64,000 nt of DNA from Nocardia rosealba. GTDB taxonomy: Bacteria > Actinomycetota > Actinomycetes > Mycobacteriales > Mycobacteriaceae. A model generated the notes under the pieces. The model saw only the letters and a program-made list of their open reading frames with translations, ran no database searches and had not been told where the DNA came from. The stretch lies in assembly GCF_020216065.1 (NCBI RefSeq), contig NZ_JAIWNA010000005.1, positions 246,474 through 310,473 of the forward strand. The letters run 5' to 3'. Below, piece by piece: positions 51,665-61,545 of the stretch (position 1 is its first letter; each line of letters opens with the position of its first letter). Position numbers and translations under genes: made by a program.

Positions 51665-52642
51665 TCATGCGGGTACCACCCTTCGCTGCAGGTCGGAGAG
51701 CACGATGCGCAGCAGTTGTTCGGCGCGCATGCGCTGCCATTCGAGCATCGAGTGGGGACTGAACCTGGCCTCTTCGAAGAGCGCGACGAGTTCGCGGGCG
51801 GAGGCGTCGTGCAGCACGCCGCTCTCGAAGGCTCTGGCCAGCACCTCCATCGGGGTGTCGGAGGCCTTCGGGCGGGCGATGCTGTCGGTGGACAGACCGC
51901 GTTCCATGGCCACGTAGCAGGCGATGATCGCGGTGCGCGGGTCCTGGCCCGGTGCGTTCATCGCGGCCAGGCCCATTTCGGCGGCCCTGGTTAGCGAGTC
52001 GACATCGCTCGCGGACGGTGCGGCGGGCTCGTCGGCGACGGCTTGCTCGGGGGCACGCCGCGCGGCGACCGCGACGGCGGCGAGCCCGGCCAGCGCGACC
52101 GCGATCAGGGTGATGGCCAGCCCCGCCGCGATGAGCAGGGCGGTGCCGGTGAGTTCGGCCGGCCCCGCGGTGGGGTCGGGAGCGGGCGCGTCGGTGGGGG
52201 TCGGCACCGGGCCCGAGCCCTCGGACAGTGTCTCGGCGGCCGGACGCACCGGCCGGGCACCGGGCAGCAGGAACAGTGCGGTGACCCCTGCGGCGAACAT
52301 CAGGGCGACGGAGGCGATGAGCATCGGCACGAGCACCGCGAGCCTGCGCCACTGGATTCTCGGCAGCCCGATGTCCTCGTGTTGCGGCTTGGCGAGCGGG
52401 AGGCGATGCTGGCTGGCGACAACTCCGGCCACCAGGATGACGATCGATACCAGCAGCAGCACCGGCATCACCGCGACGAGCAGCGGTGACGGTGCGCCGG
52501 AGGACTCGTCTGATCCGGCGCCGGGGAGACTGCCCTGCAACGCGAAAGTCGCGCAGGCCACCAGTGCGATCACGACGATCGCCCGCGTAATGGGCTGATT
52601 CACCCCGATCACAGCTGTACCACCAAACCCCAGAGACTGCAC
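51665..52642 (-). CDS. DUF4129-domain membrane protein
   Basis: 325 residues with about four membrane helices (TRAIVVIALVACATFALQ, LLVAVMPVLLLVSIVILVAGVV, LAVLVPMLIASVALMFAAGVTALF, GTALLIAAGLAITLIAVAL) and a C-terminal DUF4129 region (AIIACYVAMERGL, FEEARFSPHSMLEWQRMRAEQLL). The domain is typical of transglutaminase-associated and MoxR-linked operons. First gene of the operon; its promoter lies in 52643-52742, where I see no clear motif. Confidence 0.82.
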   Translation of the reverse strand: MQSLGFGGTAVIGVNQPITRAIVVIALVACATFALQGSLPGAGSDESSGAPSPLLVAVMPVLLLVSIVILVAGVVASQHRLPLAKPQHEDIGLPRIQWRRLAVLVPMLIASVALMFAAGVTALFLLPGARPVRPAAETLSEGSGPVPTPTDAPAPDPTAGPAELTGTALLIAAGLAITLIAVALAGLAAVAVAARRAPEQAVADEPAAPSASDVDSLTRAAEMGLAAMNAPGQDPRTAIIACYVAMERGLSTDSIARPKASDTPMEVLARAFESGVLHDASARELVALFEEARFSPHSMLEWQRMRAEQLLRIVLSDLQRRVVPA

Positions 52643-52742
52643 AAATCAGCCACATAGTTACATGCCGGGCGGTTCGCTCGGGAGGAAATCGGCTCTTTTG
52701 GATTTCCTCCTATTCATTGTCCCCCTCGAGGCAAGGGGCACG

Positions 52743-53756
52743 CTACGCAGTGCGAACGGTGTGAGATCCGGTTAGTGAGAGTTCACCGAGCCGGCTGGCG
52801 GTGCGCGCGAGGTCCGGCACGACCGGTACCCCGGTGGTCAGCTCGGTGACGGGTTCGGCCGCGTGGACCGTGCACGGCAGGTCGGCGTCGTAGAGGATGT
52901 CGACCAGATTCACCAGCCGCATCGCCCAGTCCGGTGGAACCGCGCGCAGCGGCGGTACCGCGACCAGGGTCCAGCGGCGAAAACGCGTGGTCAGGCGCAG
53001 GTAGTCGGCGGCACTGGTCGCGGCGCCGCACAGGTGCTCGAAGGCGAAGGTCACCGCGTCGCCGTCGACGGATTCCGCGCGCACGGTTCGCCCGTCGGCC
53101 AGGTCGAGCACCACGCCGGGACCGGTGGCGCGCTCCGTCGTCACCACGTACCGGCCTGCGCAGAATCCGTGATCGTCACGGGTGCCGACAGTGCGGTAGT
53201 CCAGCGGACCGTCGAGGGTCACGACCTCGAGGTTGGCGAGGATGCGCTCGCTGGTCGGCACGAACCGGTCGTGGAAGAGCGGATTCGGTAGCAGCCCCGC
53301 GGGCGGGTAGTTCGAGGTGACCACCAGGGTGCGACGCTCGGCGAACAGGGTGTCGAGCAGCCGGGCCACGAGCATGGCGTCGCCGATGTCGTGCACGTGG
53401 AACTCGTCGAAACACACCAGATCCGCGTCACCCAGCAAACGGTCGATCGCATTATCGATCGAACCCAGTTCGTGTACCGCGGTGTGCAATGCGGCGAAAA
53501 AATTGTGGAAATGGAAGCGGCGCTGACGAATCGGATCGGCCGAAGCGAAGAATCGATCCATCACCATTGTCTTGCCACGCCCGGGCCTGCCGTGCAGATA
53601 CACCCCGCGCGCCCGTTTGCGCACCCGCCCGTTCCGATCGAGCAACTCCCCGAGCCGCCGCGCCGCCGCCGTCTGCCCGGCATCGAGAACCACCGTCACA
53701 CCGACCTCCTCGTCCCACCCAGTTGTAGTGGGGCGAGGAAGCCGGGCAACACACAT
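52743..53756 (-). CDS. zapE: ZapE/AFG1-like ATPase
   Basis: A 337-residue AFG1/ZapE P-loop ATPase: YLHGRPGRGKTMVMDRFF (Walker A), LVCFDEFHVHDIGDAML (Walker B), VTSNYPPAGLLPN, FEHLCGAATSAADYLRL. ZapE is a cell-division-associated ATPase in proteobacteria; the actinobacterial role is less clear. A GTG start at the VGVTVVL position is a possible shorter alternative. Unrelated to its steroid neighbours. Confidence 0.85.
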   Translation of the reverse strand: MCVARLPRPTTTGWDEEVGVTVVLDAGQTAAARRLGELLDRNGRVRKRARGVYLHGRPGRGKTMVMDRFFASADPIRQRRFHFHNFFAALHTAVHELGSIDNAIDRLLGDADLVCFDEFHVHDIGDAMLVARLLDTLFAERRTLVVTSNYPPAGLLPNPLFHDRFVPTSERILANLEVVTLDGPLDYRTVGTRDDHGFCAGRYVVTTERATGPGVVLDLADGRTVRAESVDGDAVTFAFEHLCGAATSAADYLRLTTRFRRWTLVAVPPLRAVPPDWAMRLVNLVDILYDADLPCTVHAAEPVTELTTGVPVVPDLARTASRLGELSLTGSHTVRTA

Positions 53757-53801
53757 GGTGACGTGCTCAACAGGTGCGTTGAGTCACCCAGGCGCGAAAC
53801 C

Positions 53802-54971
53802 TCAGGCGGTGAGCACCAATCCGGAGGTGGGGACGCCCGTGCCCGCCGTGACGACGATGCGTTCCAGGTCGGCGACCTGGTTCACCGAGGTGCCGCGGAT
53901 CTGGCGGACGGCTTCGGCGATGCCGTTCATGCCGTGGATGTAGGCCTCGCCGAGCTGGCCGCCGTGGGTGTTGAGGGGTAGGCGGCCGCCGAGTTCGATG
54001 GCGCCGTCGGCGATGAAGTCCTTTGCTTCGCCGCGACCACAGAAACCCAGTTCCTCGAGTTGCATAAGGACGAACGGAGTGAAGTGGTCGTAGAGGATGG
54101 CGGCCTGCATGTCGGCGGCGGTGAAACCGCTTTGTGCCCAGAGCTGTTCGCCGACGAGGCCCATTTCGGGCAGGCCCGTCATGGCGTCGCGGTAGTAGCT
54201 GGTCATCACGTACTGGTCGGGACCGCTGCCCTGCGCGGCGGCGGCGATGACGGCGGGGCGCTGCGGCAGGTCACGGGCGCGTTCGGCGCTGGTGACGACG
54301 ATGGCGACGCCGCCGTCGGATTCCTGACAGCAGTCGAGCAGATGCAGCGGCTCGGCGATCCAGCGTGAATCCTGGTGCTGTTCCAGCGTGATCGGCTTGC
54401 CGTAGAAGAAGGCGTTCGGGTTCACGGCCGCGTGCTTGCGATCGGCGACGGCCACCTTCCCGAAGTCGGCACTGGTCGCACCGGTGACGTGCATGTACCG
54501 GCGCGCGACCATCGCCACCTGCGCGGCGGGCGTGCCGAGGCCCTGCGGGTAGGCCCAGCCCGCGTCGATCCCCGAGGACGTCGGCGCGGCGGCGAGGGCG
54601 GGTGAGAACTGGCCGAAGCGGGCGCCGGAGCGTTCGTTGAAGGCGCGGTAGGCGACCACCACGTCGGCCACACCGGTGGCCACGGCCATGGCCGCCTGCT
54701 GCACGGTCGCACACGCCGCACCGCCGCCGTACCCGATGTGGCTGAAGAACTTCAGGTTCGGGATGCCGACGGCCCTGGCCACGGCGGCCTGGGTGTTGGT
54801 GTCCATGGTGAAGGTGGTCAGGCCGTCGACGTCGGCGGGCGTGAGACCCGCGTCGGCCAGGGCAGCGGTGACCGCCTCCGCGGCCAATCGCAATTCGCTG
54901 CGGCCGGAGTCCTTGGAGAAGTCGGTGGCACCGATACCGACGACGGCCGCGCGGCCGGACAGCGTGCTCAT
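53802..54971 (-). CDS. ltp2: Steroid retro-aldolase Ltp2
   Basis: A 389-residue SCP2-type thiolase-fold protein: AAVVGIGATDFSKDSGRSELRLAAEAV, FFSHIGYGGGAACATVQQAA in place of the thiolase cysteine loop, and GGQLGEAYIHGMNGIAEAVRQIRG. With the DUF35 domain of ChsH2 it cleaves the hydroxylated propionyl side chain, releasing propionyl-CoA. It overlaps chsH1 by ATGA; last gene of the fadE34-to-ltp2 operon. Confidence 0.94.
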   Translation of the reverse strand: MSTLSGRAAVVGIGATDFSKDSGRSELRLAAEAVTAALADAGLTPADVDGLTTFTMDTNTQAAVARAVGIPNLKFFSHIGYGGGAACATVQQAAMAVATGVADVVVAYRAFNERSGARFGQFSPALAAAPTSSGIDAGWAYPQGLGTPAAQVAMVARRYMHVTGATSADFGKVAVADRKHAAVNPNAFFYGKPITLEQHQDSRWIAEPLHLLDCCQESDGGVAIVVTSAERARDLPQRPAVIAAAAQGSGPDQYVMTSYYRDAMTGLPEMGLVGEQLWAQSGFTAADMQAAILYDHFTPFVLMQLEELGFCGRGEAKDFIADGAIELGGRLPLNTHGGQLGEAYIHGMNGIAEAVRQIRGTSVNQVADLERIVVTAGTGVPTSGLVLTA

Positions 54972-55390
54972 TTCGGCTCCAGATCGGGAACGGCGATGAC
55001 CGAGGTGGCGATGATGTGTTCACCGAGGCTGTCGCGGCCACGGACGTCGATGGTGATCAGGGTGCCGTCGACAGCGGTGACGGTGCCCGAAAGGCTCAGC
55101 GTGTCACCGGCATACAGCGGAACCCCCAGACGCAACGCGATCGACTTCACCCGTGCGCGCGGACCGGCCCAGTCGGTGACGAAGCGCTGCACCAGGCCGG
55201 TGTCGGTGAGGATGTTGACGAAGATGTCGTCGGAACCGCGCCGCACGGCCTTGTCGCGGTCGTGGTGCACGTCCTGGAAGTCTCTGGTGGCCAGGGCGGT
55301 ACTGATCACGAAGGTGGGATCGGCATGGATCACCAACTCCGGCAGGGTGGTTCCCACCGCGAGAGCGGCGGGATCGATGGTGGTTGTCAC
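54968..55390 (-). CDS. chsH1: ChsH1, MaoC-like subunit of the steroid enoyl-CoA hydratase
   Basis: About 140 residues from the GTG at 55390, which has GGAAAGG upstream; the frame continues upstream but has no better start. It is a single hot-dog fold with TRDFQDVHHDRDKAVRRGSDDIFVNILTDTG, the MaoC hydratase motif. It completes the ChsH1-ChsH2 hydratase. It is separated from chsH2 by 99 bp that hold nothing recognisable. Confidence 0.92.
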   Translation of the reverse strand: MTTTIDPAALAVGTTLPELVIHADPTFVISTALATRDFQDVHHDRDKAVRRGSDDIFVNILTDTGLVQRFVTDWAGPRARVKSIALRLGVPLYAGDTLSLSGTVTAVDGTLITIDVRGRDSLGEHIIATSVIAVPDLEPK

Positions 55391-55489
55391 GAGCGGGTCC
55401 TTTCCGGACGGGCAGAGCGAGTCGACTCGGCGCACCCCACGCACTGTTCCGCGACGGCTGGGCGGATCAAGCGCGACGAGGTGCCGCGC

Positions 55490-56476
55490 TCACCGCTCGG
55501 CCTGCCAATACGGCAGCACGGTGCCGTCGGCCAGTTTTTCGAAGGCCACGCGCACCGGCAGGTCGATGGCGACCTCGGCCGGATCGATGCCGCGCAGTTC
55601 ACCGAGCATCCGCACGCCTTCGTCGAGTTCGACCAGCGCGACCACGAAGGGCAGCTCCCGGCCGGGCACCTTCGGCGCGTGATGCACGACGAAGCTGAAC
55701 ACCGTGCCGGTGCCCGCCGCGACGACGTAGTCGGTCGGCTCGGCCTTGTCCTGCCACAGCGCCGGAATCGGTGGGTGCCGCAGCGTGCCGTCGGGCAGGC
55801 GCTGGATGCGCAGCTCACCGGCTTGGGTTCCGGCCCAGAAGAACTCGGTGTCGCGGGAGATCACCGGGCCCACCCGCTCGGCGGGCGCGACCTCGACGGC
55901 GTCCGCCGACGTGGAGTCGGTATCGGCGGGCGAGGGGGCGGCCGGTGCGTACTTCAGGATCCGGAACAGCATCTCGGTGACCACCTCGTCACCGACCGTC
56001 CAGGTGGTGGTGAAGGTGAGGAACCAGCCGTCGCCGAGCCCGGTTCGCTTGGGCCCCTTGAACTCCGAGAGACGGCTGGTGACCGTCACCTCCTCGCCCG
56101 GACGCAGGTACCGGTGGTAGGTCTGCTCGCAGTTGGTGCCGACGACGGAGGTGTAGCCCGCCGCGTCGAGCAGTTCGTTGACGCGGCCGATGGGGTCGTC
56201 GGCGGCGCGCTCGCCGTGCAGGCCGGTCATCGTCCAGACCTGGGCCATGGCGGGCGGGGCGACGATGCCGGGGTGACCGGCGGCCTTGGCGGCGGCCTCG
56301 TCCACATAGATCGGGTTGGTGTCGCCGATCGCCTCGACCCAGTTGTGGATCATCGGCTGGTTCACCGGGTCGCGGCCGACGCGGGGAGCGCTCGCCCCCG
56401 CCGCGACCAGCGCGGTCAGGCCCGCCTGGATATCCTCGGGCACAGCAGTTTCCGGCACACGCCGCTCCTGGTTCAT
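55490..56476 (-). CDS. chsH2: ChsH2, MaoC-DUF35 fusion subunit of the steroid hydratase/aldolase complex
   Basis: 328 residues. The N-terminal hot-dog domain (residues about 20-170, with NQPMIHNWVEAIGDTNPIYVDE and GIVAPPAMAQVW) is followed by a C-terminal DUF35 OB-fold (FFWAGTQAGELRIQRLPDGTLRHPPIPAL). The DUF35 part docks Ltp2 and is needed for aldolase activity. ATGA overlap with fadE29. Confidence 0.94.
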   Translation of the reverse strand: MNQERRVPETAVPEDIQAGLTALVAAGASAPRVGRDPVNQPMIHNWVEAIGDTNPIYVDEAAAKAAGHPGIVAPPAMAQVWTMTGLHGERAADDPIGRVNELLDAAGYTSVVGTNCEQTYHRYLRPGEEVTVTSRLSEFKGPKRTGLGDGWFLTFTTTWTVGDEVVTEMLFRILKYAPAAPSPADTDSTSADAVEVAPAERVGPVISRDTEFFWAGTQAGELRIQRLPDGTLRHPPIPALWQDKAEPTDYVVAAGTGTVFSFVVHHAPKVPGRELPFVVALVELDEGVRMLGELRGIDPAEVAIDLPVRVAFEKLADGTVLPYWQAER

Positions 56477-57636
56477 CGGGGCACGCGCGGCAGTTCCAGG
56501 CCGGCCGAGGCCACCAGTTCGCGCATGATCTCGTTGACGCCGCCACCGAAGGTGACGACGAGGTTCTGTTTGGTCCGCCGGTCGAGCCAGGCCAGCAGCT
56601 CGGCCGTGTCGGGATCGGCGGGGTCGCCGTAGCGGCCGACGACCTCCTCCACCAGCCGACCGGCCTCCTGCAGGGCCTCGGTGGAGAACACCTTGGTGGC
56701 CGAGGCATCGGCGATCACGGTGTTCTGCGCGGCGGCCGGGTCGGCGGCGGCGACCTGCCAGTTCAGCAATTCGTTGAGCCGCACCATGGTTCGCACCCGG
56801 GCGAGCACACGGCGCACATCCGGCCGGGTGAGTAGCTCGCGCGCCGCCGACCAGTCACGCAAGCGGTCGTAGAGCTGTTCGATCTTGCCCGACGGGCCGA
56901 GGCTCACCCGCTCGTGATTGAGCTGGGTGGTGATCAGCCGCCAGCCCCGGTTCTCCTCGCCGACCAGCATGTCGGCGGGCACCCGCACGTCGTCGAAGTA
57001 GGTGGCGTTGGTGTGGTGGGCGCCGTCGCAGGTGATGATCGGCGTCCACGAATAACCGGGGTCCTTGGTATCGGCGATGAGGATCGTGATGCCGCGGTGG
57101 CGGGATTCGACCGTGCCGGTGCGGCAGGCCAGCCACACGTAGTCGGCCTCGTGAGCGCCGGTGGTGAAGATCTTCTGCCCGTTGACGATCCAGTCGCCGT
57201 CGCTGTCGCGCACGGCGGTGGTGCGCAGCGCGGCCAGGTCGGTGCCGGCCGACGGCTCGGAATAACCGATGGCGAAATGGATGTCACCGGAAAGGATTCC
57301 GGGCAGGAACTTCTTCTTCTGCGCATCGGTGCCGTACTTCTGCAGTGTCGGACCGACGGTCAGCAAGGTCACCAGCGGCAACGGCACATCGGCGCGCACC
57401 GCCTCGTTGAAGAAGATCTGCTGTTCCATCGGGCCGAAGCCCTGCCCACCGAACTCCTTCGGCCAGCCGACACCGAGCCAGCCGTCGCGGCCCATCCGGC
57501 GAACCACCTCGCGGTAGGCGTCGCCGTGCCGATTGATCGCCATCTCGGCATGTTCTTCGGGCGTGACGAGATCGGCGAAATAGGAACGCAATTCCTCGCG
57601 CAACCGCCGCTGCTCGGCGGTCAGATCGATGAACAT
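56473..57636 (-). CDS. fadE29: Acyl-CoA dehydrogenase FadE29 (ChsE2)
   Basis: 387 residues from the ATG at 57636, the Rv3543c length. ACAD landmarks: FAIGYSEPSAGTDLAAL, IVNGQKIFTTGAHEADYVW, NATYFDDVRVPADMLVG. It forms a heterotetramer with FadE28 (ChsE1-ChsE2) that dehydrogenates the three-carbon steroid side chain. It overlaps fadE28 by 16 bases and chsH2 by ATGA. Confidence 0.94.
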   Translation of the reverse strand: MFIDLTAEQRRLREELRSYFADLVTPEEHAEMAINRHGDAYREVVRRMGRDGWLGVGWPKEFGGQGFGPMEQQIFFNEAVRADVPLPLVTLLTVGPTLQKYGTDAQKKKFLPGILSGDIHFAIGYSEPSAGTDLAALRTTAVRDSDGDWIVNGQKIFTTGAHEADYVWLACRTGTVESRHRGITILIADTKDPGYSWTPIITCDGAHHTNATYFDDVRVPADMLVGEENRGWRLITTQLNHERVSLGPSGKIEQLYDRLRDWSAARELLTRPDVRRVLARVRTMVRLNELLNWQVAAADPAAAQNTVIADASATKVFSTEALQEAGRLVEEVVGRYGDPADPDTAELLAWLDRRTKQNLVVTFGGGVNEIMRELVASAGLELPRVPR

Positions 57637-58685
57637 CTGGCTCCCAGGAGGTCGAGCCGCAGATCCGCGCCGCCGAGCAGCCGCGCGAGATCCTTGGCCT
57701 GTGAGTAATACCGGTGCATCGGGTGGGTGATGTCGACACCGAGCCCGCCGTGCAGGTGATGGCACTGCTGCATGGCGCGCGGCACCTGCGCCGCCGCCCA
57801 GTACGCGAGCACGGCGAGGTCTTCGTCGATGCGGTCCTGGTGCTCGGGCGAGGCGTCGTTGTGGGCCAGTGCCCAGCACGCCGACTCGGCGGCCACGTGC
57901 AGGGTGCGCGACACCACGTACAGGTCGGCGATCTGCTGGGCGACCGCCTGGAACTCCGCCAGTGGTCTGCCGAACTGTTCCCTGGTCCGCACGTGTTCGG
58001 CGGTCAGGGTGACCGCCCCCTTGAGCAGGCCGTCGGCCACCGCGCCCAGGCAGGCGACGGCATAGCGGTGCAGGCCGGGCAGCGCGTCGGGCAGGAGCTG
58101 GTCGGCGGGAATCTCCACCTCGTCGAGGACCAATGAGGCCTCGGGAACGCCCGCCGAGCCTGCTACCGGGATCACCTCGAGACCGGGGGCGACCCCGTCG
58201 ACCAGGGCGACCCCGGCATCGGTCGGCACCAGGATCCAGCGTGCCTGTTCGGCGTAGAGCACGCCGGTCTTGCGGCCGGTGACGCGCACGGTGTCACCGT
58301 CGCGTACGGCCTTGGTCGTCGGCGCGGTGGTGAACGGCGCGCCCGGCTCGTTGAGCGCGGCCGTGAGCACGGTGCCCTTGCCGATCTCGGCGAGCACCCG
58401 TTCGGCCAGGTGATCGGGCAGCACGGGCAGCAGCGGAAGCACACCGAACCCGAAGGTCGGCAGTGCGGGCACCGCCGCCGCGTCGGTGGCCAGTTCCATC
58501 AGCAGGGCCGCCACCTCGGGCAACCCCATTCCGTCACCGCCGAACCGCTCGGGCACAGGGACCGCGAGCAGGCCCGAATCGATGAGACTCGGCCACAATT
58601 CCATGTCGCGGGCAGGCTCACGTTCGAGCAGGCTCACGACAACCTCGGCTACGGCATCGGCACTTTCGTCGCGGGTGAAATCCAC
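57621..58685 (-). CDS. fadE28: Acyl-CoA dehydrogenase FadE28 (ChsE1)
   Basis: About 354 residues from the GTG at 58685 with AGGAGG upstream. C-terminal landmarks AEHVRTREQFGRPLAEFQAVAQQIADLYV and CHHLHGGLGVDITHPMHRYYS identify the FAD/ADP-binding subunit. It pairs with FadE29. The gene order fadE28-fadE29-chsH2-chsH1-ltp2 is as in M. tuberculosis. Confidence 0.94.
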   Translation of the reverse strand: MDFTRDESADAVAEVVVSLLEREPARDMELWPSLIDSGLLAVPVPERFGGDGMGLPEVAALLMELATDAAAVPALPTFGFGVLPLLPVLPDHLAERVLAEIGKGTVLTAALNEPGAPFTTAPTTKAVRDGDTVRVTGRKTGVLYAEQARWILVPTDAGVALVDGVAPGLEVIPVAGSAGVPEASLVLDEVEIPADQLLPDALPGLHRYAVACLGAVADGLLKGAVTLTAEHVRTREQFGRPLAEFQAVAQQIADLYVVSRTLHVAAESACWALAHNDASPEHQDRIDEDLAVLAYWAAAQVPRAMQQCHHLHGGLGVDITHPMHRYYSQAKDLARLLGGADLRLDLLGARCSSI

Positions 58686-58701
58686 GGCGTCCTCCTTCGA
58701 G

Positions 58702-60801
58702 CTAACTGTCCGCATCGCGCGGCATGCCGAGAATCCGTTCGGCCGCCACGGTCAACAGGATCTGCTCGGTACCGCCCGCGATGGAGAGACAGCGTGTGAG
58801 CAAGAATTCTTTCAGAACGTCGCTGTCCAGGGAACCTTCCCGGCCGGAAAGTTCCAGGGCATATTCCGCGAGCTCCTGGCGGTACCGGACACCGACGAGT
58901 TTGCGGACGGCCGCCTGGGCGCCCGCATCGGCTCCGGCCACCGTGGCCGCCGCGATCCGCTGATCCAGCAAAGTGCCAGCAATCGAGGTGGTGATCAGGG
59001 CGCCGAAATGATCCTCGCGCAGTTCTGTTCCCCATCCACCGGGTGGGAAACCGGCGAGCAGCGCTTCCAGCGCACCACCGATCCCGCCGCCGCCCATGGC
59101 GACCCGCTCGGCCGACAGGGTGGCGCGGGCGATCTTCCAGCCGTTGTTCAGGGCGCCGACCAGGCAGTTGTCGGGCACGAACACGTCGTCGAGGAACACC
59201 TCGCTGAACTTCTCCTCGCCGGTGATCTGCACCAGCGGGCGCACCTGCACGCCCGCGGCGCGCATGTCGACGAGGAAATAGCTGATACCGCGATGCTTGG
59301 GTGCGGACGGATCGGTGCGGGCCAGGCAGATGCCCCAGTTCGCGGTGGAACCGAGCGAGGTCCACACCTTCTGACCGCGCAGCACCCATCCGCCCTCGAC
59401 CCGCTCGGCGGAAGTGCGAAGGGCGGCCAGGTCGGACCCGGCGCCCGGCTCGCTGAACAGCTGACACCAGACCACCTCGCCGTGCAGCGTGGGCCACACG
59501 AAGCGCTCGATCTGCTCCTCGGTGCCGAAGCGAAGCAGGGTCGGCACCGCCCAGCCGGCGACCGCGAGGTCGGGGGTTTCCACCTCGGCGCGGCGCAGCT
59601 GTTCGGCAATCTGTAGGCACGTCATCGGATCCGCGCCTCGCCCATAGGGTTTCGGCCAGTGCGGCATGATCAGGCCCGAGTCGGCGAGGGCGCGTGCCCG
59701 GTCGGCTGCCGGGAGGGCGGCGATGGTGGCGATTTCGGACGACAACGCGGTGTCGCCCTCGGTGTCACCGAGGACGCGCTCGGCGCCGGTGGTCCGGCGC
59801 TGCCCGTCGCGGGTGAGTTCGGCGACCCTGGCCCGCCAGCGCGCCGACCCACCGAGCAACTGCCGCAGCGAACTGGCGCGGCGCAGATAGAAGTGCGCGT
59901 CGTGTTCCCAGGTGAAGCCGATGCCGCCGAGCACCTGGATGGCGTCCTTGGCGGTGTCGACGGCCGCGTCGAGCGCACAGGCCGCGGCGACAGCGGCCGC
60001 GATCGGCAGCTCCTTGCCACCGGCGTCGAAGGCATCGGCGGCATCGGCGGCGACCGCGCGGATCAGTTCGGTGCGGCACAGCATCCATGCACACAGGTGC
60101 TTGATCGCCTGGAAGCTGCCGATCGGCTTGCCGAACTGCTCGCGCACCTTGGCGTAGTCGACGGCCGTTCGCAGGCACCAGCCGGCCACGCCGGCCAGTT
60201 CGGCGGCCGCGAGGGTGACGAACAGATCGGTGACGTCGAACGACGGCGCGAAACATCGTTCGGCAGCGGCACTCTCGGCGGTTACCCGCGCCAGCGGCAC
60301 CGTCGGATCACCGCCGGACAGCGGCGTGATCGTCGCATCGGTGAGTACGAACCAGCGGGTGCCGTCGGCGGTCTCGGCAGGCACGAGCACTTGCGTGTCC
60401 GCATCCGCGCCGTAGACGAATTCCCAAGTGCCGCTGACCTTCCAGCCCTCGGCATCCGAACCCGTCGCCGAACCCGACGACGCATCGGGCAGCGCGACAC
60501 CACAGGGTGTCCCGGCGGCCTCGCCGGTGACCAGACCGGCGAGCGCGGTGGCCAGCACCGGGCCGTTCACCAGGTCGTCGGCCGTCTGTTCCAGCAGCAC
60601 GGCCAGGTCGGCGACAGTGCCGCCGAGTCCGCCGTGATCGTCGTCGAGCGCTACCTCGAACAACCCGAACTCGGCAAGTGCGGGCCAGCACTCGCGCCAG
60701 CTGCCGCCCGCCCGCATTGTTGCAATCGGCGCCGCCGAGCTCGCCCAGCTCCGCAGGGAGGCCGCGGCGGCTTTATGCTCGTCAGTGGTGGCGATGGTCA
60801 C
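58702..60801 (-). CDS. fadE34: Fused acyl-CoA dehydrogenase FadE34 (ChsE3)
   Basis: A 699-residue tandem ACAD (Rv3573c is about 711). The first half (about 1-335) has TAVDYAKVREQFGKPIGSFQAIKHLCAWML and LGGIGFTWEHDAHFYLRRA. The second half (about 370-699) has CQLFSEPGAGSDLAAL, VLRGQKVWTSLGSTANW and SIAGGTEQILLTVAAERILGMPRD. It dehydrogenates the five-carbon side chain intermediate. Its ATG is 36 bases from a perfect KstR operator. It heads the operon that continues into fadE28. Confidence 0.94.
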   Translation of the reverse strand: MTIATTDEHKAAAASLRSWASSAAPIATMRAGGSWRECWPALAEFGLFEVALDDDHGGLGGTVADLAVLLEQTADDLVNGPVLATALAGLVTGEAAGTPCGVALPDASSGSATGSDAEGWKVSGTWEFVYGADADTQVLVPAETADGTRWFVLTDATITPLSGGDPTVPLARVTAESAAAERCFAPSFDVTDLFVTLAAAELAGVAGWCLRTAVDYAKVREQFGKPIGSFQAIKHLCAWMLCRTELIRAVAADAADAFDAGGKELPIAAAVAAACALDAAVDTAKDAIQVLGGIGFTWEHDAHFYLRRASSLRQLLGGSARWRARVAELTRDGQRRTTGAERVLGDTEGDTALSSEIATIAALPAADRARALADSGLIMPHWPKPYGRGADPMTCLQIAEQLRRAEVETPDLAVAGWAVPTLLRFGTEEQIERFVWPTLHGEVVWCQLFSEPGAGSDLAALRTSAERVEGGWVLRGQKVWTSLGSTANWGICLARTDPSAPKHRGISYFLVDMRAAGVQVRPLVQITGEEKFSEVFLDDVFVPDNCLVGALNNGWKIARATLSAERVAMGGGGIGGALEALLAGFPPGGWGTELREDHFGALITTSIAGTLLDQRIAAATVAGADAGAQAAVRKLVGVRYRQELAEYALELSGREGSLDSDVLKEFLLTRCLSIAGGTEQILLTVAAERILGMPRDADS

Positions 60802-60836
60802 AAGAAAAACCGCCCTTCCGGCGTGGCTCCCACTCC

Positions 60837-60850
60837 TAGAACATGTTCTA
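60837..60850. promoter_or_regulatory. KstR operator (perfect palindrome), fadE34/kstR
   Basis: TAGAACATGTTCTA is a perfect 14-bp palindrome fitting TnnAACnnGTTnnA. It lies between divergent fadE34 and kstR, so KstR controls its own gene and the side-chain operon. Confidence 0.92.
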
Positions 60851-60930
60851 ATATCCGGGGTGGGTGTAAGTCAAGAGACCTTCACCGGCAACCATGTTCT
60901 TCCGCCGTACTCAGCGAAAGGGTTTCCACG

Positions 60931-61545
60931 ATGGACAGTCCCGCACCAACGCCCACCGTGACAACGCTGTCCGAAGAGGAGCTGAGTTCCGCCGCGCAGC
61001 GTGAACGCCGCAAGCGCATCCTCGACGCCACCCTCGCCCTCGCGTCCAAGGGCGGCTACGACGCGGTGCAGATGCGCGCGGTCGCCGAACGCGCCGACGT
61101 GGCCGTCGGCACCCTCTACCGCTACTTCCCCTCCAAGGTCCACCTGCTGGTGTCCGCTCTGGCAAGGGAATTCGAGCAGTTCGAGAGCAAGCGCAAGCCG
61201 CTGGCAGGCGACGGTCCGTCCGAGCGCATGCACGGCCTGCTCACCCAGATCACCCGGATGATGCAGCGCGACCCGCTGCTCACCGAAGCCATGACGCGCG
61301 CGTTCATGTTCGCCGACGCCTCCGCCGCCGCCGAAGTGGACCGCGTGGGCAAGGTGATGGACCGGGTGTTCGCCCGCGCCATCGCCGACGGCGAACCGAC
61401 CGAGCGTCAGCTCGCCATCGCCCGCGTGATCTCCGATGTGTGGCTGTCGAATCTGGTGGCCTGGCTCACCAGGCGCGCATCTGCGACCGATGTCACCGAG
61501 CGCCTCGAGCTCACCGTCGACCTGTTGCTGGGCGATCGCGGATAA
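60931..61545 (+). CDS. kstR: TetR-family repressor KstR
   Basis: 204 residues from the ATG at 60931. The core RERRKRILDATLALASKGGYDAVQMRAVAERADVAVGTLYRYFPSKVHLLVSAL is nearly that of Rv3574, and the C-terminal VISDVWLSNLVAWLTRRASATDV is diagnostic. KstR represses side-chain and ring A/B genes and is relieved by steroid-CoA thioesters. The N-terminal ~17 residues are longer and more variable than in M. tuberculosis. Confidence 0.95.
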   Translation: MDSPAPTPTVTTLSEEELSSAAQRERRKRILDATLALASKGGYDAVQMRAVAERADVAVGTLYRYFPSKVHLLVSALAREFEQFESKRKPLAGDGPSERMHGLLTQITRMMQRDPLLTEAMTRAFMFADASAAAEVDRVGKVMDRVFARAIADGEPTERQLAIARVISDVWLSNLVAWLTRRASATDVTERLELTVDLLLGDRG